A stretch of DNA of 64,000 nt from Craspedostauros australis. Lineage: Eukaryota; Bacillariophyta; Bacillariophyceae; Mastogloiales; Achnanthaceae. The notes under the pieces were generated by a model. It did not search any database. It saw nothing but the letters and a program-made list of their open reading frames with translations, and had not been told where the DNA came from. This document shows, one piece after another, positions 43,386 through 55,540 of this stretch. Each line of letters starts with the position of its first letter. The first letter of the stretch is position 1. A program made the position numbers and the translations under genes. The stretch is from the NCBI GenBank assembly GCA_026770025.1, contig JAMXDE010000061.1, positions 288,394 through 352,393 on the forward strand, written 5' to 3'.

Positions 43386-44750
43386 TCACCATTCTCATTC
43401 TCATCATTAATCCATTGCGAATCGCAATTGGATGATGTGGCCCTTGTGTCCTCAACCCGATGTTGTTCATCAGTTGAGTCTGGAAGCGGATCTCATTTCC
43501 GGCCTCCAATAGTGCAACGTGCTCAGCCTCCATTGAGCTCAGTGTCACACTGTGCTGTGCCCTTCCATCTCCAGATTATCGGCACTCCTTGTAGTAGGAC
43601 GATGTGTCCTCCCATACTGATGCGATTGTCCTTGTCACCACCGAACTCGTTGTCGGTGTAGATCACAATCTTCCATGCATCGTTCTCCAATGGACTTGAC
43701 TTCATCCGTGGTCCATATTCTCTTGTGTCCGACATGCACTTCATGATCCCCAGCATTTCCTTGTATGCTGCGGCCGTTGGTCCATCCAACACCTTGGTCA
43801 GTTCGCGTTGGCGATGTCGGGTTGCGAGTGCTTCATTTGATATAGTAGCATACCTACTCCACTTCGGTATCTGCTGTGTTGGTCTCTGTCCACCTTGGGC
43901 AAATCACTATCCCTTTTGGATGCCTTGCCCTGGTGTTCCTGGTGTACCATACTGTTGCAGCTTCATCATGTTGTCCTTGAATGTGATGATGACATTCTTG
44001 ATGATGTGCGGTTGGCTCATCCAGCAGTTCGTCTTGTCGCGGTTGGATACGATCTTGCAGCTGATGTAGTCTTCCAGATCATCCTCCACCTTGGTACCAA
44101 ACCGCTCTGCTTTGATGTCTCTCTTGAGTTTCTTCAACTCCTGTTCGTCCTCGATGCATAGGCAGTCGTCGATGTAGGTTCCAATCAACAGCAGTCTCCC
44201 TTCCTGATTCCGAATCAGAAGGCATGGATCAACTTGGCTTGGTCCGAATCCCAATTTGAGTAGGATGGCGACCAGCTTCTTCTTGCGTTGTCTTGCCCTT
44301 TTCATGAGCCTGTTGATCATCTTCTTGAGCAACAGTCATTCGCTCTCACCATGCTCCACGCCCTTCTGGCAAAGCATGTAGGCCTCCTCTTTGAGATCTC
44401 CATGTAGAAATGCTGTCTCAAGGTTGATAGTGATGCTGTCCAATGTTCAGTAGCATCTTCATTGTGAGCATTCCGCGGTCGGTTGCGTCATGCATCACGG
44501 GTTAGTCCACTCCTGCGATCTGCAAGTATCCGCATGCCACAAGTCTGGTGCAGAACATGCCATTCCTCTTCTCCTTGAAGACCCACTTGGTCTTCACGCA
44601 TTGCTGATCCTTCGGCATCTGGTCCTTCTTGACCTTCTGCCAGACTCCTTGTCTGACCATGTCGTAGAATTCCTTTTTGATGGCATCTCGCCATTTCTTT
44701 CGTTTCGCTGGATCCGCATGATCCCAGCATTCTTCGATTGTATTGGGTCC
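43360..44750 (-). pseudogene. RT and RNase H remnants of the nested element
   Basis: Minus-strand fragments in at least two frames. RT: DPCLLIRNQEGR and GTYIDDCLCIED (~44165; YIDD in place of YVDD), QQYGTPGTPGQGI (~43930). RNase H: KIVIYTDNEFGGDKDNRISM (~43640), then SSMEAEHVALLEAGNE (~43520). Stops follow GIQKG near 43905 and the next conserved stretch (GVGMLLYQMKHSQPDIAN) lies in another frame, so at least two indels are needed to read it. Confidence 0.8.
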
Positions 44751-44754
44751 AGCA

Positions 44755-46387
44755 TCATAGTAGTATATGCATGCTCGGACGTCTTATCCTCTCTCTCACG
44801 GTTGCTGAGGCCTGCTCTGTTTCCTCAGCTGATTCACCACCTCCGCTGTTTGAATCTGAGTCGGAGTGGTGTTCTGGCACGTTGTGGTGTGGTGCCAAGC
44901 CACATAGCATCTGTGGCATCCTCGCCACTGGTCTCATGGGAGAGTACTCAAGGCCCTTGCCTTCAGCAGCTTGCCTCCAAGTCACTTGTGCTTTGTCACT
45001 TCCGCTCGTCAGGATCCACATGATCCTATCATTCCTTAGGCGCATATACACTCGGCATCATTCCAGTGTTGATGTGCACGAATCTCTCTCGCCGTCGCGT
45101 TCGCTCTCAACATCCTGACTCGCAGCGATGAAGTCGATCACTCTCATCCTTCATTGGATAGCACTGATCTTCATGCCTGCAATGTGGTTGTTGATGATTG
45201 ACCTGTTTGTTTCGAAGTTGGGTCCGTCTGTTGCCACTGGAGCAGTCTTCGTCTCCTGTGCAGTTGCGTAGTCATCGTCATCTCCTGATTCTGATGCTTC
45301 GTTCGTCACCCTCATTGGGTGTTGGCATATTGTGATAAGCTGCCAGCTCTGTCGTCATGTTGCCTTGCAACCATGTTGTCGATCGCCTTCATCCTCTTCT
45401 GGATAGCATCGATTCTGTATGCTGCAGCTTCTTCGTCCTGGGAGTTATTGGCGGCATCCTGCCACTCCTCCTCTATTCATTTGAGGTTCCTCCCTTCCGG
45501 CTTTGTCATTGGATTCTTCATCCAACATGCCCGCGTTTCTCATTGCTCTTGTATTGACGTATCTTGGCTCACTGTATCTGGAATCTGCCCTTCATGGTTC
45601 TTGCTCTCATAGCTGTGTCATATCCAGATTTGAAGCTTTCTCTCTCGTCGATTTCATTCTCATCGCACATCGATCTCAAATCTGTGCTTGTGGTATCTCG
45701 CCGATCATTTGGCGTCCGGTTCCTCTTGATCTTCTGCCATGCTCATAGTGTGGCCTTTTCACTGAACCGTTCCATCATGGCCTCCCGCCATTCATTGCTC
45801 TTCTTGGGATCCATATAACCCCGTCATTCGTCAATTGTGGTTGGATCCAGCATCATTGCGTCATTTGCTTGCTCAGATCCTTCTTTGTTCTGTATGTAGT
45901 TCAATGCTTGGTTCGCAGTGATGAAGTCACCCAGGCTCATCCTCTCATGAGTGGTGTCATTCATCATACCTGCGATATCTCTGTTGAATGTTGACCCTTC
46001 TGTGTGAAAGTTGGGTCCTCCTGTCGCCGGTAGTGTGGTAGTCATCTCTTGAGTGGTCTCATACCCAGCATCATCCTTCTGATTCGGATTTTCCACTTGA
46101 TCCAAGTTCTCGTTCCTCCTTCGGATGGGTGTATTATTGTACCCCACGAGAGCACTCAGCATCCTCGGCATGCGCGCAACAGGTTCTGCGATTGGGACCG
46201 TGTTTGGTTCACCTTCGACCATATCGTATCGTCCCATCTCATCGTCCCTTCCGGATTCATCGTCGTCGTCATCGTACAATTCATTGTCCCCTTGGGTAGG
46301 GAGCAAGCCATCTTGCCCGCGAGCAGTGTCTTCTGTATCTATATCGTCTCCGGCTCTTCTGCTCTGATCAGTTCCGTCGGTCTCCAT
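44755..46387 (-). pseudogene. Integrase-RT linker of the nested element, present as two tandem copies
   Basis: Two related minus-strand frames: 44755-45051 (PVARMPQMLCGLAPHHNVP) and 45824-46387 (PVARMPRMLSALVGYNNTP, acidic and Thr-rich). The end of the linker and the start of RT, with EWREAMMER-like sequence, is also repeated at ~44680 and ~45780, about 1.1 kb apart. A segmental tandem duplication of this part of pol explains the pattern. Confidence 0.65.
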
Positions 46388-46994
46388 GCTTCAGATGGTA
46401 TCCGATCGTCGCTCCCAAGTCACTCTTCTATCTGGGGAAACCGTCCCCGATGTAGAGTCATCATTTCCCAGGTCTATCAGTACTGACCTGTTGGCGTTCT
46501 TAATACTCTCGAATCGCCCATTGACTGATCCATCCATGTCATGTCTCTCATGATTAGGATTCTGGTCGTTGCCAGATTCATCATGCGGTGCATACCGCTT
46601 GCGTGCGACCTATGTATCCAATCAGCATCTGTTGGATCAGGGTGGCGCTATTGTTTTCCAGCATATTGTTGATTGCGTACGCGATGCGAGCCACATCGAG
46701 TGTGCTCCGCACGCCAATCTCATGCATCATCTAGTGCAATGCGCGTGAGTGCACGCACCTGCATGGTCAACTTTCGAAGTCATCGATCGCATCATAGTAG
46801 ATCGTCGAAGACTCGAAGTGCACATCGTTGGCAAACATCATGTTGCTCAACGGATATCGAACCGAGAGGTAGATCGGATCTGCGTCCATGAGCAGTCCTC
46901 TGCACTCCTCCCTTTCCGCTTTGGTCCATGGGATCGCTCCTCTTGGACCGTCCGGAATCTGAATAGAGAATGGGATCCCTGGGTAGTCCATGCA
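46388..46994. other. Nested element interior, nothing recognised
   Basis: The integrase would be expected near here, but I find no DDE motifs or zinc-finger pattern in any frame. Confidence 0.4.
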
Positions 46995-47678
46995 CTATGC
47001 ATTCAATGGTCCGTGCTTAAAGCGTAACAGACATCGCGCAGTGTTCATGTTGCAAGGCGACGCCTCATCGATCTTCCTGTCGAGGAAGCTCCGAATTAGA
47101 GTGAGATAACATACCGGCTCTTGGGTGGCTCGGTCAGTCTCCTCGTCCACGTCCATTCCATTCATTTCCGTTTCGTTCTCGTCTGCGCCAACTTTACTTG
47201 ATACGCCTTCATAGTACTTGGCATCCTCTTTGTTGTCGTTGCTGTTGCCGTCTTCCTCTTCATCCTCAGATGGAAAGAGTTCTTGGTCGATCAACTCCTC
47301 GTGGTCGTTTGCAGACCCGTAGTAGCCATGCACTCCCGAAGTGTACTCGGCTGTCTCCTCCCTGGTCCACTCGTAGTTGTTGACTGGTGTTCTGCTGTTG
47401 AACTCGGAGATGCCGTCGTTGTCGAATGTTGCGAGAGCAACGTTGATCAAGATCGCGTGGTCGTCGCGCATCATCGCGTGGTTTCCTGTGGTCACATTGT
47501 TGTTTTGTTGTTCGCGATTTCGGTGATGGCCACTAATTTCGCGTTGGTCATCGCGCATCATCGCGTGGTTTCTGATGGTCACATTTTTGATTTGCTGTTC
47601 GCGATGTCGGTGATGGTCACAATTTTCGCCTCGGTCACATTTTTGGTGCCGACCACGTCTTCGTTGATGATCACGCAC
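46995..47678 (-). CDS. Open frame of unknown function in the nested element (227 codons), with repeated N-terminus
   Basis: I do not recognise this product. Its N-terminal third is made of two tandem units (RNHAMMRDDQREISGHHRNR and a close relative) from an 87-bp DNA repeat. The C-terminal part is acidic (SEDEEEDGNSNDN, MDVDEETD) and ends in a more ordered stretch (YLTLIRSFLDRKID). It lies between gag-like and pol-like remnants, so it may be element-derived. Confidence 0.35.
   Translation of the reverse strand: MRDHQRRRGRHQKCDRGENCDHHRHREQQIKNVTIRNHAMMRDDQREISGHHRNREQQNNNVTTGNHAMMRDDHAILINVALATFDNDGISEFNSRTPVNNYEWTREETAEYTSGVHGYYGSANDHEELIDQELFPSEDEEEDGNSNDNKEDAKYYEGVSSKVGADENETEMNGMDVDEETDRATQEPVCYLTLIRSFLDRKIDEASPCNMNTARCLLRFKHGPLNA
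47465..47640. repeat. 87-bp tandem repeat, two units
   Basis: CGCGCATCATCGCGTGGTTT begins at 47465 and again at 47552; 87 is a multiple of three, so the coding frame is kept. Confidence 0.85.
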
Positions 47679-49077
47679 ATCGGCTCGTCTATTGCGATGA
47701 GACTCGTGTCATCCGTCCCATCCATCCCATCAATCGCGACATTGGTCGACTCGGTCTTTGTTTGTCATCGCGGTTGCTCTGCCTCTTGGCATCACCGCTA
47801 TTCTTGCTTTTGCCTTTCGTTGTTGGCAAGCGTTGATCCGTCATCTCACTGTCGTGGACATCGCGGTTAGGACTGTTACTCCCGAACCGATCGATCCGTA
47901 GTCAGCATCATCTCGCTCTTACTACTGTTGTCTCGTGCGCACTTATAACCGTTTTGGATACGGTGGCGATCGTAGATGAGGCTCATAGCTGCGTGGATGT
48001 TCTTGGATCATCATCTTCATTGATGGCGAGGACATCTCCTGTTCCTCGTCTTTCGTCTTGAGCCTGGGAATGAAGCGCAGCGGAACCTTCCGTCCAGCTT
48101 GTTGCAGCGCTGTCCCTTCTCAGCGAAGCACACACTTCCTGTGTTGCTATTTTTATTGCTGTCGCCAATTCATGGCTGGTAGGTTACATCCTTACCTCCT
48201 TGATCATATCGCAGTAGGAATCACAGCCAGTACTCGAGCTCTGTATCTCACGATGGCCAACAGTGCCACGTGATCATCTCGATGCTTCCATTGCTGCTCC
48301 TCGCATCACACTTGATGTGATGACAACGATGGGCCATGCCCATGCCTGCATATATCTTATTTGTTCTTTATCACATCCTTCCTTCCTGCATGCTTAAGCT
48401 CGATCCGTCGCACATGCCATGTGCACGGACAATCAGCATCAGCGATCTGCGTTGCTCCTCATCCATCTCGGTTTTGATGTCGACCGAGTGGTTCCGAGGC
48501 AGCTCCGCGCCTTGCAGGGGTAGGTAGGAAGCTCTCACCGCTTCCTCTTCTATTGCATCTCATTGAGATCCATCAGCTATCTTGCCTTCATGGCGCAGTC
48601 TGCTGAGTCTGATGCATCCGAGAGCGTCGCCTCCTGCGTTCAAATCTCTTCTCTTGCAAGCAGCTTGCTCTCGTGCTCCAACATAGCCGTGAAGGTCTCC
48701 ATGTGCCTCCCTTGACTTCATGGTCCCATGACCATGGACAGTTCTTTCAATGCATGTGTCGAGCGCCTCCTTGCTTCCAGCAGTACATGCAGTGCTTGTG
48801 CTTACCTCAGCTGCGGTCTCCACTCTGCTGGTGGACTCGCGGTGGTGCTCGACTCGATCATCATCATCTCGACGTCGTCGTTCGTGTGTGGGTTGCCATG
48901 GCGGTCTGTTGGCAAGGAGCACCGTGCTCCAGAGCAGCTTGCTCTCCTCTCTCTTCACACAGGGGACCATTACTTGCGATAGTCTTCGGTGTAGTTGATG
49001 GTCATGTCGACGATGGTGATGTTGGCTAGTGTTGGTGGTGATGGAAACGTTGGATTTCGATCATAACGTTTCGAAAC
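47679..49077 (-). pseudogene. 5' interior of the nested element, possible gag remnant
   Basis: Directly after the 5' LTR the minus strand offers a short start, MTINYTEDYRK, then a stop, then broken Arg/Glu-rich helical frames (48560-48970). No CCHC knuckle is visible. The position fits gag; the sequence alone does not prove it. Confidence 0.35.
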
Positions 49078-49748
49078 GTGTTGAGAAATCCGGGTAACCC
49101 AGCCTTATTAGTTGTATCTGATTACCTATTCCTGTTGTTGCATTCTCAGAACTGTGAGCACAACATTTTCATCTCTTTTCAATTTCATTTGCCATACCAT
49201 GCATAATCCACAGTAGCATCACGAGATACTGCTGTAATCATCATGTCATGCAGCATGTACTTCATGTACATCTCATCATGCATCTCATCATGCATCTCAT
49301 CATGCACTCCATCGTGCATTTCATTTCGCCCTACATTCTTGCGGCAGGAGTCCACAGTCGTGCATCCATCTTGTCACAGGTTTCGTCTTGAAACCCGCGA
49401 CACTTCTGAATCTTTCTGATGGTCCAAACCTGCGGCTTTTCTTGTCCGCAAGAGGGCACATGCTTCGTTTCTCCTGATGGGGTGATCACAGACCTGCTGG
49501 TCATCGATGTTTCTCCCATGACGTCGTCGTTTGATCTGTCTTGCGTTGTCATGGTTTTTCTTGTTAGAGGAGGACAGGCTTGTTGTCTTGTTACGACTGA
49601 GATCAGTCACGTTTGTCTTGAGTCACGGGTCGAGTCACGTATGTGATGAGTCTCGGGTTTGAGTCACGTATGTGAGTCACGGATGGTGCTATTGGGAGGT
49701 GTGGCAATCATGGGTATCTTGGTAAAAGCGTACCCTCGATTCCTGACA
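49078..49748 (-). repeat. LTR of the nested element, right (5') copy
   Basis: Matches 42559-43229 with one substitution, offset 6519 bases. Confidence 0.93.
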
Positions 49749-49753
49749 GATAT
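49749..49753. repeat. Target-site duplication GATAT, right copy
   Basis: Identical to 42554-42558. Confidence 0.85.
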
Positions 49754-52213
49754 GCACACCAACATGCATCAGGAGTGTACAACATGTACAGACCATCAAC
49801 CAAGTCACTGGTCTGTTTCTGCAACATCAAATGGCTCAACCAATCACACGGACAGTTCTGTGGCTGGGCACCAGCACCAAACATATCCAGCAAAGCAGGA
49901 ACAACGGACGCAGACGGCTTCACAACCATCGGACGGAAGGGAGCAATGCCAAGAACGGCAATACGTCAACAATCAGAAGCAAAGAGAGTATCTTTTGCTG
50001 ACACGAACAAGTATCACATCCTATCAGACAGCAACAATGAGGATGATGAGGACGATGAAGCAGTAACTCAACTAATCCATAACGACGACGAAGATCGGAG
50101 CGAATCCAATCATGAGGATGACGAGATCCCACCATCCAGCAACAAAGCCGACGATGATACAGACGTCACTCCTCCGAACACACCAGCGAGGTCTACACAT
50201 GATACACCATCGAGACCTCCACCAAGCAAACCAAGGAAGCGTGACATAGCTAGAAAGGAGAGAATCCGACGTCACGAAGCACGAGGCAGGAAGGGAGAAG
50301 CTAATCCCAAACCGACTACAGGGAAGAGTATTCCTAGAGCTCTGCGTGAGCTTGCAGACTTCAACGAACGAGGCCAAAAGGAGGAAGGTTATGCGAGTGA
50401 GTCGTCATTCAACGAAGATAGTGACGAACTCAGTGACAAGATAACCGACGAATCCAACAAAGAAACTACAGATGACGAGGAAGTCGTAGACGAAGAAGAA
50501 GAGATCGAGATCACCCACTACAATACAACTGGACTATACGGAATGAACGCAATCATCACTGAGACACCGGCAATCGACATTGGACTGTCGATGCAGGACG
50601 AGAACAAGGAACCAGAGAAACACATCGAACCAACGACATTCGATGGAGCTTTCAATCACCCGGATCCCATCCATCGAAAGGGATATCGAGCAGCCATCAA
50701 AAAGGAGTTCGACTCAATGGATACACGCAAGGTGTACAGCAAGATCAAACGAGACGCCATCCCATGCGGCCGCAGATGCTGCAAATGCAAATGGGTCTTC
50801 AAGGTGAAGCACGACAGCACACATCGAGCACGACTCGTTGCATGTGGTTACTCACAAATCGCAGGAGTGGACTTCCAAGAGCATTACTCACCAGTGATTC
50901 ATGACGTGACCTATCGGGTCATGATGGTGATCATGCTGATCAAGAAGATGGACTGCGCACTCGTCGATGTCGTAACGGCATTCCTACATGGAGACCTCAA
51001 CGAGGAGATCTACATGAACTGTCCCAACGGAATGGATCATCAACCAGACGAAGCCCTGACCCTACACAAGCCAATCTACGGACTTGTTCAGAGCGCCAGG
51101 CAATGGTTCAAGATGTTGGTATCGACCCCCAAGAATATCAACTTCGAACAGAGCGCAGCGGACCCGTGCCTGTTCTACAGGAAGACGAACGAAGGAAGCA
51201 TGATCGTGGCCATCTACGTGGACGATTGCTTCTGCTGTGGAGACTCCAAGGCACTGGAGACCTTCCTGAAGGACATCCAAGGCAGCAAATTCAAGGTGAC
51301 AATCGAGCGCGGACTCGGAGACTACCTCAGCTGCAACATCGAACTGAACCATGACAAGACTAGAGCAACATTGCGTCAACCACATCTCATCCAACATCTC
51401 ATCAAAGAATTTGGAACCAAGGTTGAGAAGATGCAATGCTACGGGACACGGGGAACCCCGGGTCAAATCATCGTACGACCATCCGAAGATAACGGACTAC
51501 AGAAGGTCGGACCGGAAGAACATGCCAAATACGGCCAAGGCGTCGGTATGCTACTCTTTCTCATCAAGCACTCGCGACCAGATATCGCGAACCCTGTGAG
51601 GGAACTCTCCAAGGTATTGATTGGGCCCACCAAGGCCGCAATGAAGGAGATGTATCGGATCATCAAGTACGTGATCGATACGCAGCACCATGGATTGAAG
51701 ATCCATCCAGTATGCCCAGACGACGACGGCTGGGACATGGAGCTCTTCTGCGATAGCGAATATGCAGGGGACAAGAACACAAGAATCAGCGTAGGAGGGT
51801 TCATCCTATACCTGTGCAAGGTACCAATCCTTTGGCGATCCAAGGCACAGAAGGCCGTCACACTCAGCTCATCCGAAGCAGAATACGTTGCCCTCTCAGA
51901 AGCGGCAAAGGAAATCTTCTTCGTCGTGCAGCTACTCGAGAGTGTGGGTGTCCCAATGAAGACACCGATCAAGGTCCGTGCGGACAACGTCAGAGCGATC
52001 TTCATCGCCAAGAACCCATCAACATCCCAACAATCGCGGCACATCGACGTGCGCCATCACTACGTGAGGAACATGGTAACCAACAAGACCATCCCAATCA
52101 TTTTTGTCAAATCCGAGCAGAACACAAGCGACGGATTCACCAAGAACATCAAGGCCGACTTGCAACGAGAACATGAGAAGTCGTACCTTGACACATCGAG
52201 AACATTCGAATGA
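49754..52213 (+). pseudogene. copia pol, 3' part (linker, RT, RNase H), open frame
   Basis: Continuation of the pol gene interrupted at 42558. The frame is open for about 812 codons: an acidic linker (~50040-50570), RT (KWVFKVKHDSTHRARLVACG ~50790; VDVVTAFLHGDL ~50960; AIYVDDCFCCGD ~51215) and RNase H (FCDSEYAGDKNTR ~51750; SSSEAEYVALSEA ~51870; RADNVRAIFIA; QSRHIDVRHHYV). All catalytic motifs are intact here, while the 5' half of the same gene carries stops, shifts and a lost integrase Asp. It is no longer expressible as one unit because of the nested insertion. Confidence 0.88.
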
Positions 52214-52230
52214 CCAAATGCACACAGGAA

Positions 52231-52503
52231 GGGTGTCAGGATGCGAATATGTGTATGTGCATCCTGACAACGGAGCACGTATCTAGTACGGAATATTGCG
52301 TAGTACGAACACGCAAGAAAGAGAGAGAGAGAATATGAGTAACAGCGAGAGAGCATCTCGCGTGCCGACTCATAGTCGGGAGACTCCGAGACAGAATTGG
52401 AATAGCAACGTAATGAAATAGCAAGCAGAATTGTAACCACCACCACCACCACCACTATTGTATGCAATCACAAGAATACCCATGAGCAGAACTTGCCAAC
52501 AGA
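52231..52503 (+). repeat. LTR-like repeat, first right copy
   Basis: Starts TGTCAGGATGCG, ends GAACTTGCCAACA, and contains a GA run and a CCA triplet run (52437-52457). It lies 18 bases after the pol stop and is the likely 3' LTR of the 38.5-52.8 kb element. An internal hairpin pairs GTCAGGATGC with GCATCCTGAC. Confidence 0.55.
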
Positions 52504-52505
52504 GA

Positions 52506-52848
52506 TCATGGATATGCAAGGAGGAGTTTGGACGAGATATTGGCAACTACACGCAGAGCAGTGGGCCAGTAGAGGATGAGCGGACTGACTACGTATCGAA
52601 TACGGAGTACATATCAAGTACAGAATATTGCGTAGTACCAACATGCAAGAGAGAGAGAGAGAGAATGCAAGAAACAGCGAGAGAGCGTCTCGTGTGCCAA
52701 CTCATAGTTGGGAGACACCAAGAGCATTGGGAGACTCCAAGAGGCATTGGAGCAACATACTGAAATAGCAAACAGAATCGTAACTACCACCACCACCACC
52801 ATCGTCAGCAGTCGCAAGAGTATCCGTGAACGGAACTTGCCAACACCC
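52506..52848 (+). repeat. LTR-like repeat, second right copy
   Basis: Tandem to the previous one and more like the left copy at 38514-38850, including the leading stretch ATGCAAGGAGGAGTTTGGAC. It could be a second LTR left by recombination or part of an older element of the same family. Confidence 0.5.
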
Positions 52849-55497
52849 TGCATCCCAAGTTCCAGGCTTGTGCCCTTGCACATGCGGTGTATGTCAAGAA
52901 TAAGCTTTGACACTCCATCATTGACACCACTCTGTACCAGCTTCCTCATGGCATAAAGCCCAACCTGAGCCACCCGCAAGTCTTGGTTCCAGAGTGGTTG
53001 TGTGCAAGCCCAGCCATCCTGCCGTGAAGCTGGACATCCATACCTGCGACAGCATCTTTGTGGGTCATACTGCCACACCCATGCTCCATAAATATTTTGA
53101 CTTGGATTCGGGGTGTATCAAGACCGCTGGCAACCTGATCTTCGATGAGGCCCACTTCTCTGCCCATGAACGTCCGCCAGGACCACGACTTCTGTTCGAC
53201 CTCAGGTTTCAACTGCCTCACAATGGCAATGGCATACATGGCTCAGGTGCTGAGAAAGCCAAGACGGACAGTCATACGCCTTTCTATCAAGCGCGCCAAC
53301 TACATTTTGCATGATAGTGACATGCTCCATGAAGCTTCAGCAGCATGCTCTGTTGACGGTGTTGACAGTGTTGACAGTGCCTACATCGTGCGCATGACTG
53401 GGGATCCCTACGAAAGGGCATTCCAACAGCGCATCTGCCTCTCCAGAAACAATTCAACTGCAGGGTTGGAATTTGTGCCTGATGAGCTCTGAGGATGTCT
53501 GCGTCTCACATGATGCAAACCAGGTTCAGCTGCAGCGCGCATTCTGCAGTGGAGATCCTGGCTCAAGGGTGCCTACTTGTTGGCCATCAATGACCATGAC
53601 ATCCGCTCGCTGCTGGATCTCACCCAGGCTGTACTGGATGCGTGCGACACGGTCTTTGCGTTCGGTGATGTTCGAAACTCCCTCACACAGCACGATGTTC
53701 CACAAATGTATTTTGACCAACTTGGGCATATCGGCTCCATCTTCCATCACATCTCACCAACTGCATGTCAAGTGGAGGCTGCTCCGAAGCTCACCTAGCG
53801 CAAACTGCTCCAGCGCGATGGCCGGGATGAGTGACAACAAGCCAAATTCAAGAAAATGGGGCAATGCTATCACCAAGGCATGTTCTGCGAGCTCATCGAG
53901 GCACCACCAGGCGCAACAGTCTTCAACTGGGTTTGGTTCTACGTCGTATAGACGCAAGAGAGCAACCGCAAAAAGGCTTGTGCCATTTCTGATGGGTCCA
54001 CCTGGGGAGGCAACGTGCACATCTTTGGTCACACATACGCTGCTACTCCCGACCTCACGGAGTTCCACATCTTGGTGGCCATTGTTGAAGTGCAAGGACT
54101 GCTCATGTACGGAGCTGACATTCCAAATGCAGTCACCAAAGCGCCTGCCAGCGCACAACATTTCTACATGTGAATTGATGATCAGTTCTGCAGCTGGTGG
54201 AAGCACAAGCATGACGTTGTTCTGGGTCGACACATGGTTGTGCCTGTTCTCAAGAATCTACAGGGCATCCTGAAGCACCACTACAGTGGAGTCCGCATAC
54301 CAATCGGCTACTCAAGGACATGGGGTTCACACAACAACTCAAGCACCATGTTTGCACATTGGAAACCTTCACACCCACAATGCGTATGTGCCCTGGCAGG
54401 TAGACAACTTTGCAGTGGCAACCAAGGATGAGACCTTTTACAAGGAGTTCTGTGACATGCTCAATGCTTGGCTGAACTATCCCATCACTTGGCACAGTCT
54501 GTTTGCACACTACAACGGACTGGATCTCACTCAGGCCTGATGATATGTGAATGTGCACTGCTCCACATACATCGACAAGGCGCTCAAGCAACACGATTGG
54601 CATTGATTGAAGTCTACACAATGCCTACCCATGCGCACAGACAATGTACATGTGTGGCAATTGGATCAGGCAGTCATACCCAACATGGAAGCCAAGCAGA
54701 ATGGTCTGCAATCCAAGTCCTTCAGCTACCACTAAGCCATTGGCAAGCTCATCTGGGCCATGCTTTCCTGTTGCACTGACATCTTCTTCCCTGTGGTGAA
54801 GCTGAGCTAAGTCTTGATGAACCCTGCACATGTACACTACAAAGCTGTCAAATACCTCTTCAGGTATGTTGCATCCACCAGGGACTTTGAGATCACCTAC
54901 TGGTGACAGTCTCCTGTTCCGCAGCTTGCAGATGTGCCAGCACTGAAACAACTTGTGCCTGCCAACAACAAGCACCACAGCCCAGCGGACCAGGCCACCA
55001 TCCAGGTGACTTTCCTCTATGTATATGTGGACGCCGATTGGGGTGCCAATACAAGGCATTGTAAATCTACCAGAGGCATGGTGTTGCTTCTTGGCAGCCC
55101 CGCTGTTGCGTGGAAAACCTGCGTCCAACCCACTGTTTCTCTCATTACCTCTAAAGCCAAGTTCAATGTCACCAGCAACAATGGCAAGATGGTGCTCTGG
55201 TTTTGGTCCATCCTGGACAAAATCAGCATGTGCCAACAGCATGCCATACTTATCTACAAGGACAACCAAGGCGCCAGAATGATGGCAAATGCCAACCAAC
55301 CGCCAAGGAACTCCAGGCATATCGATATACACACATTTGCGGTCTGCGATTGGGTGGGCAGATATCTCATCCTCATTGCTGATGTGTCATCCAACCCTAA
55401 TGCTTTGGATCTGTGCAACAAGCAGATGCCTGTGATTCTGTTCTTTCGACATACGGACCTACTCATGGGATGCATTCCATCATTCTACGTTCGCCAG
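52849..55497 (+). pseudogene. Decayed copia pol of a second lineage (integrase C-terminus, RT, RNase H)
   Basis: Fragments in all three plus frames. Integrase end: HPKFQACALAHAVYVKN (~52854), DIHTCDSIFVGHTATPM, YFDLDSGCIKTAGN, IFDEAHFS. RT: DGSTWGGNVHIFGHTYAATP (~53993), LLMYGADIPNAVTKAP, IDDQFCSWW, VVPVLKNLQG (~54238). RNase H: YVYVDADWGANTRHCKSTRG (~55018), KDNQGARMMANA, NSRHIDIHTFAV. At least six stops or shifts. The sequence type differs from the 38.5-52.2 kb element and is typical of another diatom copia group. It begins in mid-integrase, so its 5' half is lost or lies to the left of the nest. Confidence 0.85.
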
Positions 55498-55540
55498 TGA
55501 ATGCTGCCAGTGAATGCCGCCAGTGAATGCCGCCAGTGGA
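55493..55540. repeat. 13-bp tandem repeat, ~3.6 units
   Basis: GCCAGTGAATGCC units spanning the end of the decayed pol. Confidence 0.85.

Larger units (their letters stand above)
42559..49748 (-). mobile_element. Nested young LTR retrotransposon with defective interior, 7190 bp
   Basis: Two LTRs of ~670 bp (42559-43229 and 49078-49748) flank a minus-strand, copia-type interior. I found one substitution between the LTRs (GGTGCGGC against GGTGTGGC), so insertion was recent. A GATAT duplication flanks it. Removing it rejoins the host copia pol between MVFIGY and AHQHASG, proving insertion into that element. The interior has RT and RNase H remnants but no recognisable integrase or protease. Confidence 0.93.

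Noticed and set aside
49055-49077. tRNA-Met-type primer site for the nested element
   Set aside because: ATCATAACG next to the 5' LTR resembles the motif seen in the 31.2 kb element, but the match is shorter and the flanking pairs do not fit.
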